A stretch of DNA of 64,000 bases from assembly GCA_017608295.1 (NCBI GenBank), contig JAFCGF010000006.1:62001-126000 (forward strand), written 5' to 3'. The position numbers and the translations under genes are program-made. This document shows, one piece after another, positions 1 to 8,755 of this stretch. The notes under the pieces were generated by a model. That model was not told the DNA's origin. It saw only the letters and a list, made by a program, of their open reading frames with translations, and did not search any database. Within the stretch, counting starts at the first letter, position 1, and every line of letters begins with the position of its first letter. The stretch comes from Candidatus Woesearchaeota archaeon (GTDB lineage: Archaea; Nanoarchaeota; Nanoarchaeia; Woesearchaeales; JAGVZT01).

Positions 1-116
1 TAACAAAGGACATGCTGCTCAAGGCCCTTGAGCTTGGAAAGGATGCCATAAAGGAGATTTCCAAGGTGCAGCAGGATGCCTTGAGGAAAAAGTTTGATGT
101 TGGTGATGCACAATGA
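1..116 (+). CDS. rrp41: Exosome complex exonuclease Rrp41, C-terminal end (partial)
   Basis: An open frame enters from the left edge and ends at TGA 114-116, leaving 37 codons rich in K, E and A, like the C-terminal helix of archaeal Rrp41. It overlaps the next start by ATGA. Rrp41 is the catalytic RNase PH-fold subunit of the archaeal exosome and is normally encoded directly before rrp42. The identity rests mainly on that gene order, because the catalytic part lies outside the window. Confidence 0.7.
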   Translation, partial: TKDMLLKALELGKDAIKEISKVQQDALRKKFDVGDAQ

Positions 117-922
117 CTAAGAACGAGATTAAGGACGACGAACTTAGGTCCACGGTCATCCGTTCCCTTGATAAAGGGGTACGATTTGACGGCCGCGAAG
201 ACAATGAGGAATACCGGCCAATCGAGCTTTCCTCTAATATGAGCTGCAAAGCAGAGGGCTCTGCTCGCGTGCAGATTGGCGGTACTGTTGTTTTGGTCGG
301 CATCAAGATGGGAATCGAGATGCCCTATCCAGACAGGCCTGAGCATGGAAAGCTCATGGTCAATACAGAACTGCTTCCGCTGTCGAACCCTGATTTCGAG
401 AAAGGGCCGCCGAGTATACAGGCTATCGAATTGTCCAGAGTGGTGGACAGGGGCGTCCGCGAGAGCGATGTCATCCAAATAGAGAAGCTCTGCATCAAGC
501 CGGGAGAGAAGGTGTGGTCAGTTATGATTGACATCTGCACTCTCAACGACGAGGGAAACCTCTTCGATGCAGCTGCCCTAGGTGCATTAGTTGCCCTGAA
601 GACCTGTAAGTTTCCCAAGTACGATGAGAAAGAGGGTAAGGTAGATTACAAAGAGCATACTGACCCTCTGCCGCTTAACGAGATGCCTGTCGCTGTGACT
701 GTGCTCAAGATAGGAACCCATTATCTTGTGGACCCATGCTACGCTGAGTGGCAGACCTATGATTCCCGACTGACAGTCGCGACTTTGAAGGACGGTACCA
801 TCTGCGCGATGCAGAAGGGTGGGGACTATCCCCTGAGCCTTGAGGATATCGACAAAATGGTCAGCCTCGGCATGAAGAAGGCGAAGGAGCTCCGCAAGCA
901 GGTCGACAAAATAAAGAAGTAG
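113..922 (+). CDS. rrp42: Exosome complex component Rrp42
   Basis: This 269-residue protein has the RNase PH fold typical of archaeal Rrp42: an N-terminal RFDGRE segment at about 25-30, a central region with ELLPLSNPDFEKGPPS, and the C-terminal LKDGTICAMQKGG. Rrp42 is the non-catalytic partner that alternates with Rrp41 in the hexameric ring that degrades RNA 3' to 5'. The start overlaps the rrp41 stop (ATGA), so the two are translationally coupled. A T-rich stretch follows the stop and may end transcription. Length and order match the family. Confidence 0.95.
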   Translation: MTKNEIKDDELRSTVIRSLDKGVRFDGREDNEEYRPIELSSNMSCKAEGSARVQIGGTVVLVGIKMGIEMPYPDRPEHGKLMVNTELLPLSNPDFEKGPPSIQAIELSRVVDRGVRESDVIQIEKLCIKPGEKVWSVMIDICTLNDEGNLFDAAALGALVALKTCKFPKYDEKEGKVDYKEHTDPLPLNEMPVAVTVLKIGTHYLVDPCYAEWQTYDSRLTVATLKDGTICAMQKGGDYPLSLEDIDKMVSLGMKKAKELRKQVDKIKK

Positions 923-923
923 A

Positions 924-945
924 GTTTTATTTTGTTTTTTATGCT
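924..945 (+). terminator. T-rich terminator after rrp42
   Basis: The stretch after the rrp42 stop holds runs of T (TTTTATTTTGTTTTTT), the usual archaeal intrinsic termination signal. The next gene converges on it from the other strand. Confidence 0.45.
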
Positions 946-959
946 ATTTAGCGTGAGCC

Positions 960-1376
960 TTAGAACAGCGGCAATCCGCTCAGTACTGGCTCAAGCATGG
1001 GGCCTACGAGGGCCCAGGCATAGGGCGCAGCGACGACCAATACACCAATGATGAGCAGGTGGAACTTGCTTTCTCCCACTGAAGTATGCGGCACAAGTGC
1101 TGCCGCTGTACCAGTCTTTATTGCTGCGAGCAATCCTATGACAATCCTGATACCTAGGTCAACCATGGCATTCTCAGTGATGCCAAGAGGGATGATGGTC
1201 AGCACGAACGTGACGTTCATGCTCGCGAAGATGAAGAGCATCATGACAGGTAATGCGTGCAGTCCATGAGAAAACCACATGCCCGGCTCGTCCCTTGCGA
1301 GCATAATTAATTCTACAATCCCAATAATGAGTCCCATCACAATAGCTGGTCCTATGAGTAAGCCTTCGACTGCCAT
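960..1376 (-). CDS. Four-segment integral membrane protein, function unknown
   Basis: A 138-residue hydrophobic protein with about four membrane segments and short loops; I do not recognise the family. The start at 1376 (MAVEGLLIG) is chosen over a longer frame because a TATA-like AGATTTAAATA on the minus strand at 1400-1410 is centred about 27 bases upstream, predicting a leaderless mRNA. It converges with rrp42 and diverges from the ParB-like gene. Nothing in the sequence shows a substrate or enzyme motif. Confidence 0.65.
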   Translation of the reverse strand: MAVEGLLIGPAIVMGLIIGIVELIMLARDEPGMWFSHGLHALPVMMLFIFASMNVTFVLTIIPLGITENAMVDLGIRIVIGLLAAIKTGTAAALVPHTSVGESKFHLLIIGVLVVAAPYAWALVGPMLEPVLSGLPLF

Positions 1377-1397
1377 ACATACACTCCAGCAAAAATC

Positions 1398-1447
1398 TGT
1401 ATTTAAATCTTTGTGTGAATGTGAATATTCCAACAATCTTTATATTG
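1398..1447. promoter_or_regulatory. Divergent promoter pair
   Basis: Two TATA-like elements face apart: minus-strand AGATTTAAATA (1400-1410), about 27 bases before ATG 1376, and plus-strand CTTTATATTG (1438-1447), about 27-30 bases before GTG 1473. Both predict leaderless transcripts. Confidence 0.55.
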
Positions 1448-1472
1448 GCAGTTCCATTTACCCTGTACTATA

Positions 1473-1841
1473 GTGTATCCTGGGCAGCTGAACCACATCA
1501 AGAGGGCTTCATGGAGGGTGAAACCGATCCATGTGACGACAGATCACATAGAGACTCATCCCCTGTATCCAAAGAGGAGGCTCAATGACAGGCATGCCCG
1601 CAGGGTTGAGCAGTCTGTCCAGCGGAAAGGCCTGAAGGATGAGAAGCCCCTGAGAGTAAGGCCCCACCCTACGAAGAAAGGTCATTATCAGGTGATAGAT
1701 GGCCATCGGCGGCTTGAGGCAGCGAGAAGGGCGCATCCTGACGGGAAGATACCAATCGTCGTCGTGGAAGACTATCCTGAGGAGAAGTACGATAACCTCT
1801 ACAAAAAGAAGCCCTGGTGGAAGCGCCTGTTTGGCTTATGA
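1473..1841 (+). CDS. ParB/Srx-fold domain protein
   Basis: A 122-residue protein consisting of a single ParB N-terminal-type domain. The DGHRRLEAAR segment at 76-85 matches the GxRR nucleotide-binding box of ParB proteins. The helix-turn-helix and dimer domains of true partition ParB are absent, so a role in plasmid-type segregation is not supported. The tail ends in KKKPWWKRLFGL, a basic/aromatic end that could touch membrane or nucleic acid (inference). The start is GTG, placed by the TATA box about 27 bases upstream. The stop overlaps the stop of convergent bud32 by six bases. Confidence 0.7.
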   Translation: MYPGQLNHIKRASWRVKPIHVTTDHIETHPLYPKRRLNDRHARRVEQSVQRKGLKDEKPLRVRPHPTKKGHYQVIDGHRRLEAARRAHPDGKIPIVVVEDYPEEKYDNLYKKKPWWKRLFGL

Positions 1842-2471
1842 TTCAGTTTTTCTCAGTTTCTTTGCCTTCTGGTAGCGGCCGCGCTTCTCGACCTGCTCCA
1901 GGCGCGTAAAAATCTCATCCGCCGCCTTGTCTCCCAGTTCGCGCTGATATGCTTCAATAGCTTTCTGGAAGATATCTTTAGCGATGAGGGGGTGCTTTGA
2001 ATCCAGAGCCCTCTTGAGGAGATGCAAGTCCACTGCCTTGTCCTCGATTTTGGTTGAGAAGAACCCAAGGCCGAAGTCGATGAAATACACGTGTGAATCA
2101 TGCAGAATCATGTTGGAGGTTGTCAGGTCGCCGTGGACGATATCCTGTTTGTGAAGGACCGCGATGAGCTTTCCTATCTCAGAAGCGAGCGCATCGCGTT
2201 CCTTTGAGGAATCGAGCACTTCCTTTACTTGTGGCCCATCTATGTGTTCCATGTGGAGCAGCATTTCCTTGTCATCCATTTCCTTGATTCTTGGGCTGGG
2301 AAAGCTGATTCCCTCGAGCTTTTTCAGGATGCTTGCCTCCTGGCGAGTACGCGTTTTTCTTAGTTTTTGGTCTATCTCAGCGAGCCGATACCTCTTCGAA
2401 ACCCTATCCTTGACGACGATTTCCTCTTTCTTGTATATGATTGCTTCTGCGCCGTCACCTATGCGTTCCAT
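1836..2471 (-). CDS. bud32: KEOPS complex serine/threonine kinase/ATPase Bud32
   Basis: This 211-residue atypical kinase has EEIVVKDRVSKRYR near the N-terminus, the catalytic HGDLTTSN at 113-120 and DFG at 132-134. That is the compact Bud32 (p53-related kinase) layout. Bud32 works with Kae1, Cgi121 and Pcc1 to make the t6A37 modification of tRNA. In many archaea kae1 and bud32 are fused; here bud32 stands alone and kae1 is not in the window. The start at 2471 fits the family length and lies about 26 bases from a minus-strand TATA-like TCTTAAACGC (2492-2501). Confidence 0.92.
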   Translation of the reverse strand: MERIGDGAEAIIYKKEEIVVKDRVSKRYRLAEIDQKLRKTRTRQEASILKKLEGISFPSPRIKEMDDKEMLLHMEHIDGPQVKEVLDSSKERDALASEIGKLIAVLHKQDIVHGDLTTSNMILHDSHVYFIDFGLGFFSTKIEDKAVDLHLLKRALDSKHPLIAKDIFQKAIEAYQRELGDKAADEIFTRLEQVEKRGRYQKAKKLRKTES

Positions 2472-2581
2472 GCTGCTGGTGAATAAGAAGGCGTTTAAGA
2501 ATCTTGCCGCGCGCTCCACACACAGTAAATATTTTAAAGTGCTCGCAGAATCTATCATACAAGCTCATATCTTTTTGAGGG

Positions 2582-3799
2582 GTGATTGGAATCGAAAGCA
2601 AAAAAGTGATTTTCTTCGATGGAAAGTATTATCGTGCTGGGACAGTTCCTGGCTGGCTGACGCTGGAGCATTTCCTCTTCACGCATACCCTGCACTATGG
2701 CGGGGCTGCGTTCGAAGGCGGCAGGTGCTATCCCAATAAGCTGAAGAATGACGGCACGCTCAATATCATAGGCCTTGATTTGCGAGTGGATAGGTTCTTT
2801 CGCTCCATCCAGTCTATATGGATAAACAGGCCTGAAAACGCCCGCAGGTGGTGGGAGCAGTTCAAGAGCTCACATCCTGAGATTGCCCAGAAATATGAGG
2901 AGTTCTTCAAGAGCAATGACGCAAAGGTCAATAAAAGGGACATCGAGACGTTCCCACTGAAGAAAGATGAGATGCGAAAGGCAATCCTCAATACCCTGCT
3001 GCTCAATGTCTGGTCTGGAAACATAGACCCCAAGGCAGGCGGCTACTGGAGACCGCTTTCGTGGGTCGGCGCGAGAGACGACCGCTCATTAGGCGTATTC
3101 TCCATGCACCACCCCAAGCACTTCATGATAGCGGCGATTCCCTGGGGCAAGTACATCGGAGACTTGGAGTTCAACAGGGGGGCGCCTGTCATGGTCGCTG
3201 AGGAAGGAGATTCTGAGGATAACAGGAGGAGCAAGCTCGCAAGCAATTATGCCACCGGACAGCGCCTTAAGAACCGCGCGATGTACAACCGCTTTGCTGA
3301 GATGCTTCTTACCGATAAAAGCCCTGAGAGAAATCTCCTCGAAGGCACTGGGGAGAACCTGCTTTTCTACATAGGCGATAATAAGTGGATAACACCAAAG
3401 CAGGATGACCAGCCGATTCTTCCGGGAACGACCCTGAAGACGCTCATCAAGATTCTTGAGCTGACGGGCCATACAGTCACGTACCGTGACATCCCCCTCA
3501 AGGAAGTTCTTGAAGGCGGGGTTAAGGGGGGGGCGATGTGCGGCACTGCAGCCGAAGTCACTCCTTTGTGCCTTGTCTATGATTCCTTGACGCACAAGAC
3601 AGTCGAGCTTGAGGTGCCTGAAGAATTGAAGCAGCTCCAGCAGCATTACATCAACCTTGTCCATGGATTAGATGTGCCTGATGCTGTGAAGCCCCTCCAG
3701 AAGGAGCTCATCACCGAGATTAAGTGGAACGACAAGGAGCACGCGAAGCTCGCTGAGCAGGTAGTCTACAAGGCAGAGGCCAAGAAGGTCAAGCATTGA
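2582..3799 (+). CDS. Branched-chain-type aminotransferase (PLP fold type IV)
   Basis: A 405-residue fold-type IV aminotransferase. HYGGAAFEGGR at 38-48, the PLP lysine K218 in SKLASNY, EGTGENL at about 254-260 and GTAAEVTP at 321-328 are the IlvE signatures. It probably transfers amino groups between glutamate and branched-chain 2-oxo acids. It is longer than the usual ~300 residues because of insertions at about 82-120 and 145-175, so the substrate is uncertain. The GTG start follows a TATA box (AATATTTTAAAG, 2528-2539) with a ~20-base leader. The GAGGGG just before it overlaps the start codon, so the start is not firm. Confidence 0.8.
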   Translation: MIGIESKKVIFFDGKYYRAGTVPGWLTLEHFLFTHTLHYGGAAFEGGRCYPNKLKNDGTLNIIGLDLRVDRFFRSIQSIWINRPENARRWWEQFKSSHPEIAQKYEEFFKSNDAKVNKRDIETFPLKKDEMRKAILNTLLLNVWSGNIDPKAGGYWRPLSWVGARDDRSLGVFSMHHPKHFMIAAIPWGKYIGDLEFNRGAPVMVAEEGDSEDNRRSKLASNYATGQRLKNRAMYNRFAEMLLTDKSPERNLLEGTGENLLFYIGDNKWITPKQDDQPILPGTTLKTLIKILELTGHTVTYRDIPLKEVLEGGVKGGAMCGTAAEVTPLCLVYDSLTHKTVELEVPEELKQLQQHYINLVHGLDVPDAVKPLQKELITEIKWNDKEHAKLAEQVVYKAEAKKVKH

Positions 3800-3996
3800 C
3801 TAGCTTAAGGTCAGGGGGCTCGAAATGGGCGTTCAGAGCATACCCTCTGAATGGCTTATGCACTCCTTTTCTCGACGAGAAATCCAAAAATAATGCCACA
3901 ATCCTACCGATACGTTTATTAATCATACCCAGGTGTGAAATTCAGGGAAAAAAGGTAGAATTAGCCTTGTTCTTCCATTCCCATATCATCAAGTAG

Positions 3997-5904
<1,908 letters not shown>

Positions 5905-5913
5905 GTGGATGAT

Positions 5914-6513
5914 ATGCGCATATTGGCCTTCACGGATTTGCACGGCAATGAGGTAGCGCTAGCCAAGGTTCTTGAAAAGGCGCGCGTTGCTGATCTCATT
6001 ATCTTTGCCGGCGACCTCAATCATCACGGCGCAGATGCGGAGACATTGCTTGCGAGGCTCGTTTCTTCGAAGAAGCCCATCCTCATCGTGCACGGCAACT
6101 GGGACGAGGAAAATGTGCTGTTCAAGACGTGCGAGCTGCATGAGGACCTCCACTTCTTGCATCGCGGCATGTGGGAGATGAACGGAGTGAAGTTCCTCGG
6201 CCACGGCGGGGGCGGGTTCTCGAGAGAGGATAAGGACTTCAAGCGCCTGTGGAACAAATTCTTCAAGAAGCAGCTCAAGCCAGGAGATAAGAGCGTGCTC
6301 ATCACCCATGCGCCTCCCTATGGGACGAAAGCAGATACACTCTACGGGGAGCCGCGCGGCAACAAGACCTACCGTGAGTTTCTGGAAAAACACCAGCCAC
6401 TCTACCATGTGTGCGGTCACTTCCATGAGAATTTCGGCGTGACAGATAAAGTCGATAAGACGACTGTCATCAATCCCGGGCCAAAAGGCACGTATATCGA
6501 TATCGATGTGTAG
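5914..6513 (+). CDS. Calcineurin-like metallophosphoesterase
   Basis: This 199-residue protein carries the two-metal phosphoesterase motifs in order: DLHG near residue 8, GDLNHHG, GNWDEE, THAPPYG and GHFHE. It belongs to the YfcE/Icc-like group acting on phosphodiesters or phosphomonoesters; the substrate cannot be read from sequence. ATG 5914 is preferred over the GTG at 5905 because AGGTGGA sits five bases upstream of it. The gene follows gyrB by nine bases, so they are probably co-transcribed. Confidence 0.88.
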   Translation: MRILAFTDLHGNEVALAKVLEKARVADLIIFAGDLNHHGADAETLLARLVSSKKPILIVHGNWDEENVLFKTCELHEDLHFLHRGMWEMNGVKFLGHGGGGFSREDKDFKRLWNKFFKKQLKPGDKSVLITHAPPYGTKADTLYGEPRGNKTYREFLEKHQPLYHVCGHFHENFGVTDKVDKTTVINPGPKGTYIDIDV

Positions 6514-6518
6514 ATTCT

Positions 6519-7544
6519 CTATTGCTCAACTGTCTCGATTCTTGGCAAATCACAGAACTCTGTCTTGAAGTTATAGGCGCCTGCGTTGAGGAACCTGATA
6601 GTGTCCCCGACTTTTGGCTCCCTGAGATTGACTGCATAGCGGAAGATGTCCATTGAGCAGGGAGTACACCCTTTGATAGTGTAGCGCTTTCCGCCTGATT
6701 CTAATTCGCCGTCGACGAGCAGCTTGAGCGGGACAATGAGGGTGTCCATCGCGGTGTTGTACACACTTGCGTCAACGATGATAGTGCCTGATTCAATGCG
6801 CTTTATGGTCGTTTCAAGTACCACAGCGGGCGCAGCGATGAATCTCCCAGGCTCAACAATGACCTTGATGCCGTTGCTGTTTGCGAACTCCACAAACTCC
6901 CGGATCTTGTCAAATATCGTGCGAACCATCGCATTGCTGCTATTGGAATACTCTGCGGGCAAGCCCCCGCCAATGTTGATGATACTAATCGTTTTCCATG
7001 TCTCCTCGGAGAGTGTGCCTGCCAGCTCCCTCTTCAGCGACCATTCACTCACGTTCTGGCTCTTCCGGTGCACATGAACCCCGAGCTTCTCAATACAGGG
7101 ATTCTCTTTCAGCTCGCAAATCCTGCGGTTCACCACGTTAGCGTCCATCCCGAACACATAGTGCCTGCCTGTGAACACCGAATGTTCCCTGAGCTTCGCG
7201 CGCAGGAGTACATGCACTTTATGCTGAGGCCCATTCAGTGCGCTTTCCAGCAGTTCCAAATCTGTCTCGTTGTCGACCACGAACTTGAGGACACCGCTGC
7301 CAAGGAGAGAGAGTATTTCCTCCTCATCCCACGCATGCGCGTAGTACCATATACGGCTCTTGTCTTTCACCCTGTCCAAGGGCTCCATCGCGTGCATCGT
7401 GAATTCCGCATCACTCTCATTCTCAAGAATCGGGACGATGAGTGGATTGGTCTTGATGCTGTACGCCACTCTCAAGCCAAGCTCGCGCAGCGTGTTGAAT
7501 CTCTCAAGCGCGATATCCTTCTTGAACACGAATCTCGCGCTCAT
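6519..7544 (-). CDS. PLP-dependent decarboxylase of the ornithine/diaminopimelate (fold III) family
   Basis: A 341-residue alanine-racemase-fold decarboxylase. K31 in AYSIKTNP is the PLP Schiff-base lysine, followed by the NIGGGLP phosphate loop, EPGRF, and GCTPCSMDIF with the active-site Cys/Asp pair. Candidates are ornithine, lysine, arginine or carboxynorspermidine decarboxylase. It overlaps the upstream deoxyhypusine synthase gene by four bases. That enzyme consumes spermidine, so a polyamine-producing role is the best reading (inference from context). The exact amino acid substrate is open. Confidence 0.85.
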   Translation of the reverse strand: MSARFVFKKDIALERFNTLRELGLRVAYSIKTNPLIVPILENESDAEFTMHAMEPLDRVKDKSRIWYYAHAWDEEEILSLLGSGVLKFVVDNETDLELLESALNGPQHKVHVLLRAKLREHSVFTGRHYVFGMDANVVNRRICELKENPCIEKLGVHVHRKSQNVSEWSLKRELAGTLSEETWKTISIINIGGGLPAEYSNSSNAMVRTIFDKIREFVEFANSNGIKVIVEPGRFIAAPAVVLETTIKRIESGTIIVDASVYNTAMDTLIVPLKLLVDGELESGGKRYTIKGCTPCSMDIFRYAVNLREPKVGDTIRFLNAGAYNFKTEFCDLPRIETVEQ

Positions 7545-8515
7545 AGTGTGTCCTCCCTTTTTTCCCCTAACACGCTTTCCTCGTGCAACTGGTCAAGCGC
7601 TCTCATCGCTATCAGCGGGAAGAATACCGATGCATCCCCGATAACTGTTACAGCGTCTGAATCGTCCTTAATCTTTCCCCAGGATTTTGCCTCCTGCGTA
7701 GTAGCCCCCGACATGCTGCCCGAGGTATGCCTCGCAGTCGAGATATAGACTGCGTAGTCCAGCCCTCCGGTGAGGAGCGCAGCGAGAATCGCGTGGTGCT
7801 TGCTCACTCCGCCGCCGAGCGCGATAAGGCCCTTCTTGTCGTCGTGGCTCGTCCATTCTATTAATGTCTTGAAGTCCCTGACAACATCGATGATAAAATC
7901 AGGATGCTTCTGCTGGAAAAGATAAAGGTGAAAGCCGAGGGCACCGTCTGTTATTGCAGGGCAGAACACAGGCACATTGTTCTTCGCAGCCTGATACAAT
8001 ATCGAGTTCTTGTCGTCGAGCATCAGGCCTATTTCCCTGAGAAATTCAGACACAGAGTAGCGCTTCTGCTTTTCATATAGCTCTGTGAGCATGGGGTTGA
8101 CGAGGTCTTCAAACCGGGCATAGGAATCGTTCGTGATGAAGAGATTCCCTATTCGATTGAGGCCCTTCTCATGGTTCGCGATGTCATCTGAATGGAACGA
8201 GCCTATGATGAACTGCTCGCCGTAGGCTTTCATGATGTCCTCCTCAATCGCGCCAACAGTGGTGATGACTGCATGCACCATTTTTAGTTCAATCATCTGG
8301 GCGAACAGGCCTCTTAGCCCTGAGGTGACCATATTGCTCGTGAAAGTGAGGAATGTCTTCGCTCTCACCTTTTTCATTTTGATTATCGTATCAGTCGCCC
8401 TGCGGAGCTCGACGCTCTGAAAGCCAACAGAGCCAAGTCCGTCGATAGCGTCTGACAGTTTCATTCCAGGTTTCCACATCAAATCCTTCACATAGTCCAT
8501 AGTAATCACGTCCAT
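7541..8515 (-). CDS. dys: Deoxyhypusine synthase
   Basis: A 324-residue enzyme that transfers the aminobutyl group of spermidine to a lysine of translation factor aIF5A, using NAD. Family segments are clear: TSNMVTSGLRG, DGALGFHLY, LGGGVSKHH, the AVYISTARH strand and EAKSWGKI, whose lysine matches the covalent-intermediate lysine (K329 in the human enzyme). ATG 8515 (MDVITMDYV) is chosen; MDYV at 8500 is an alternative. It is first in an operon with the PLP decarboxylase, which overlaps it by four bases. Confidence 0.95.
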   Translation of the reverse strand: MDVITMDYVKDLMWKPGMKLSDAIDGLGSVGFQSVELRRATDTIIKMKKVRAKTFLTFTSNMVTSGLRGLFAQMIELKMVHAVITTVGAIEEDIMKAYGEQFIIGSFHSDDIANHEKGLNRIGNLFITNDSYARFEDLVNPMLTELYEKQKRYSVSEFLREIGLMLDDKNSILYQAAKNNVPVFCPAITDGALGFHLYLFQQKHPDFIIDVVRDFKTLIEWTSHDDKKGLIALGGGVSKHHAILAALLTGGLDYAVYISTARHTSGSMSGATTQEAKSWGKIKDDSDAVTVIGDASVFFPLIAMRALDQLHEESVLGEKREDTL

Positions 8516-8724
8516 TAGCACCAAAAGAATAGAGCGTGAACTCAATGGAAGCAGCATACAGTTAACTGTGCGCCTTCACTGTGTTCATACTTGGTGGGGG
8601 GAGCATCGTACTTAAAAACTTGTCGTGAGGAGGAGGCTTGAATTCTCTTGCATCGCGGCAGAACCACGTTTCCGCTGCCCTGAATGCGGCTGCGACTCCT
8701 TTTTTTTAAGAAATATCCTGCAAA

Positions 8725-8734
8725 GCTTTTTAAG
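8725..8734 (+). promoter_or_regulatory. TATA box of the UPF0182 gene
   Basis: GCTTTTTAAG is centred about 26 bases before ATG 8756, predicting a leaderless transcript and deciding the start. Confidence 0.5.
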
Positions 8735-8755
8735 TCAGGGGGTGTCTGGCTCGTC

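Noticed and set aside
3089..3664. 191-codon antisense frame within the aminotransferase gene
   Set aside because: Shadow of a strongly supported gene with PLP motifs.
3796..3996. 66-codon frame before gyrB
   Set aside because: It covers the promoter region of gyrB, with no ribosome site and no conserved-looking features.
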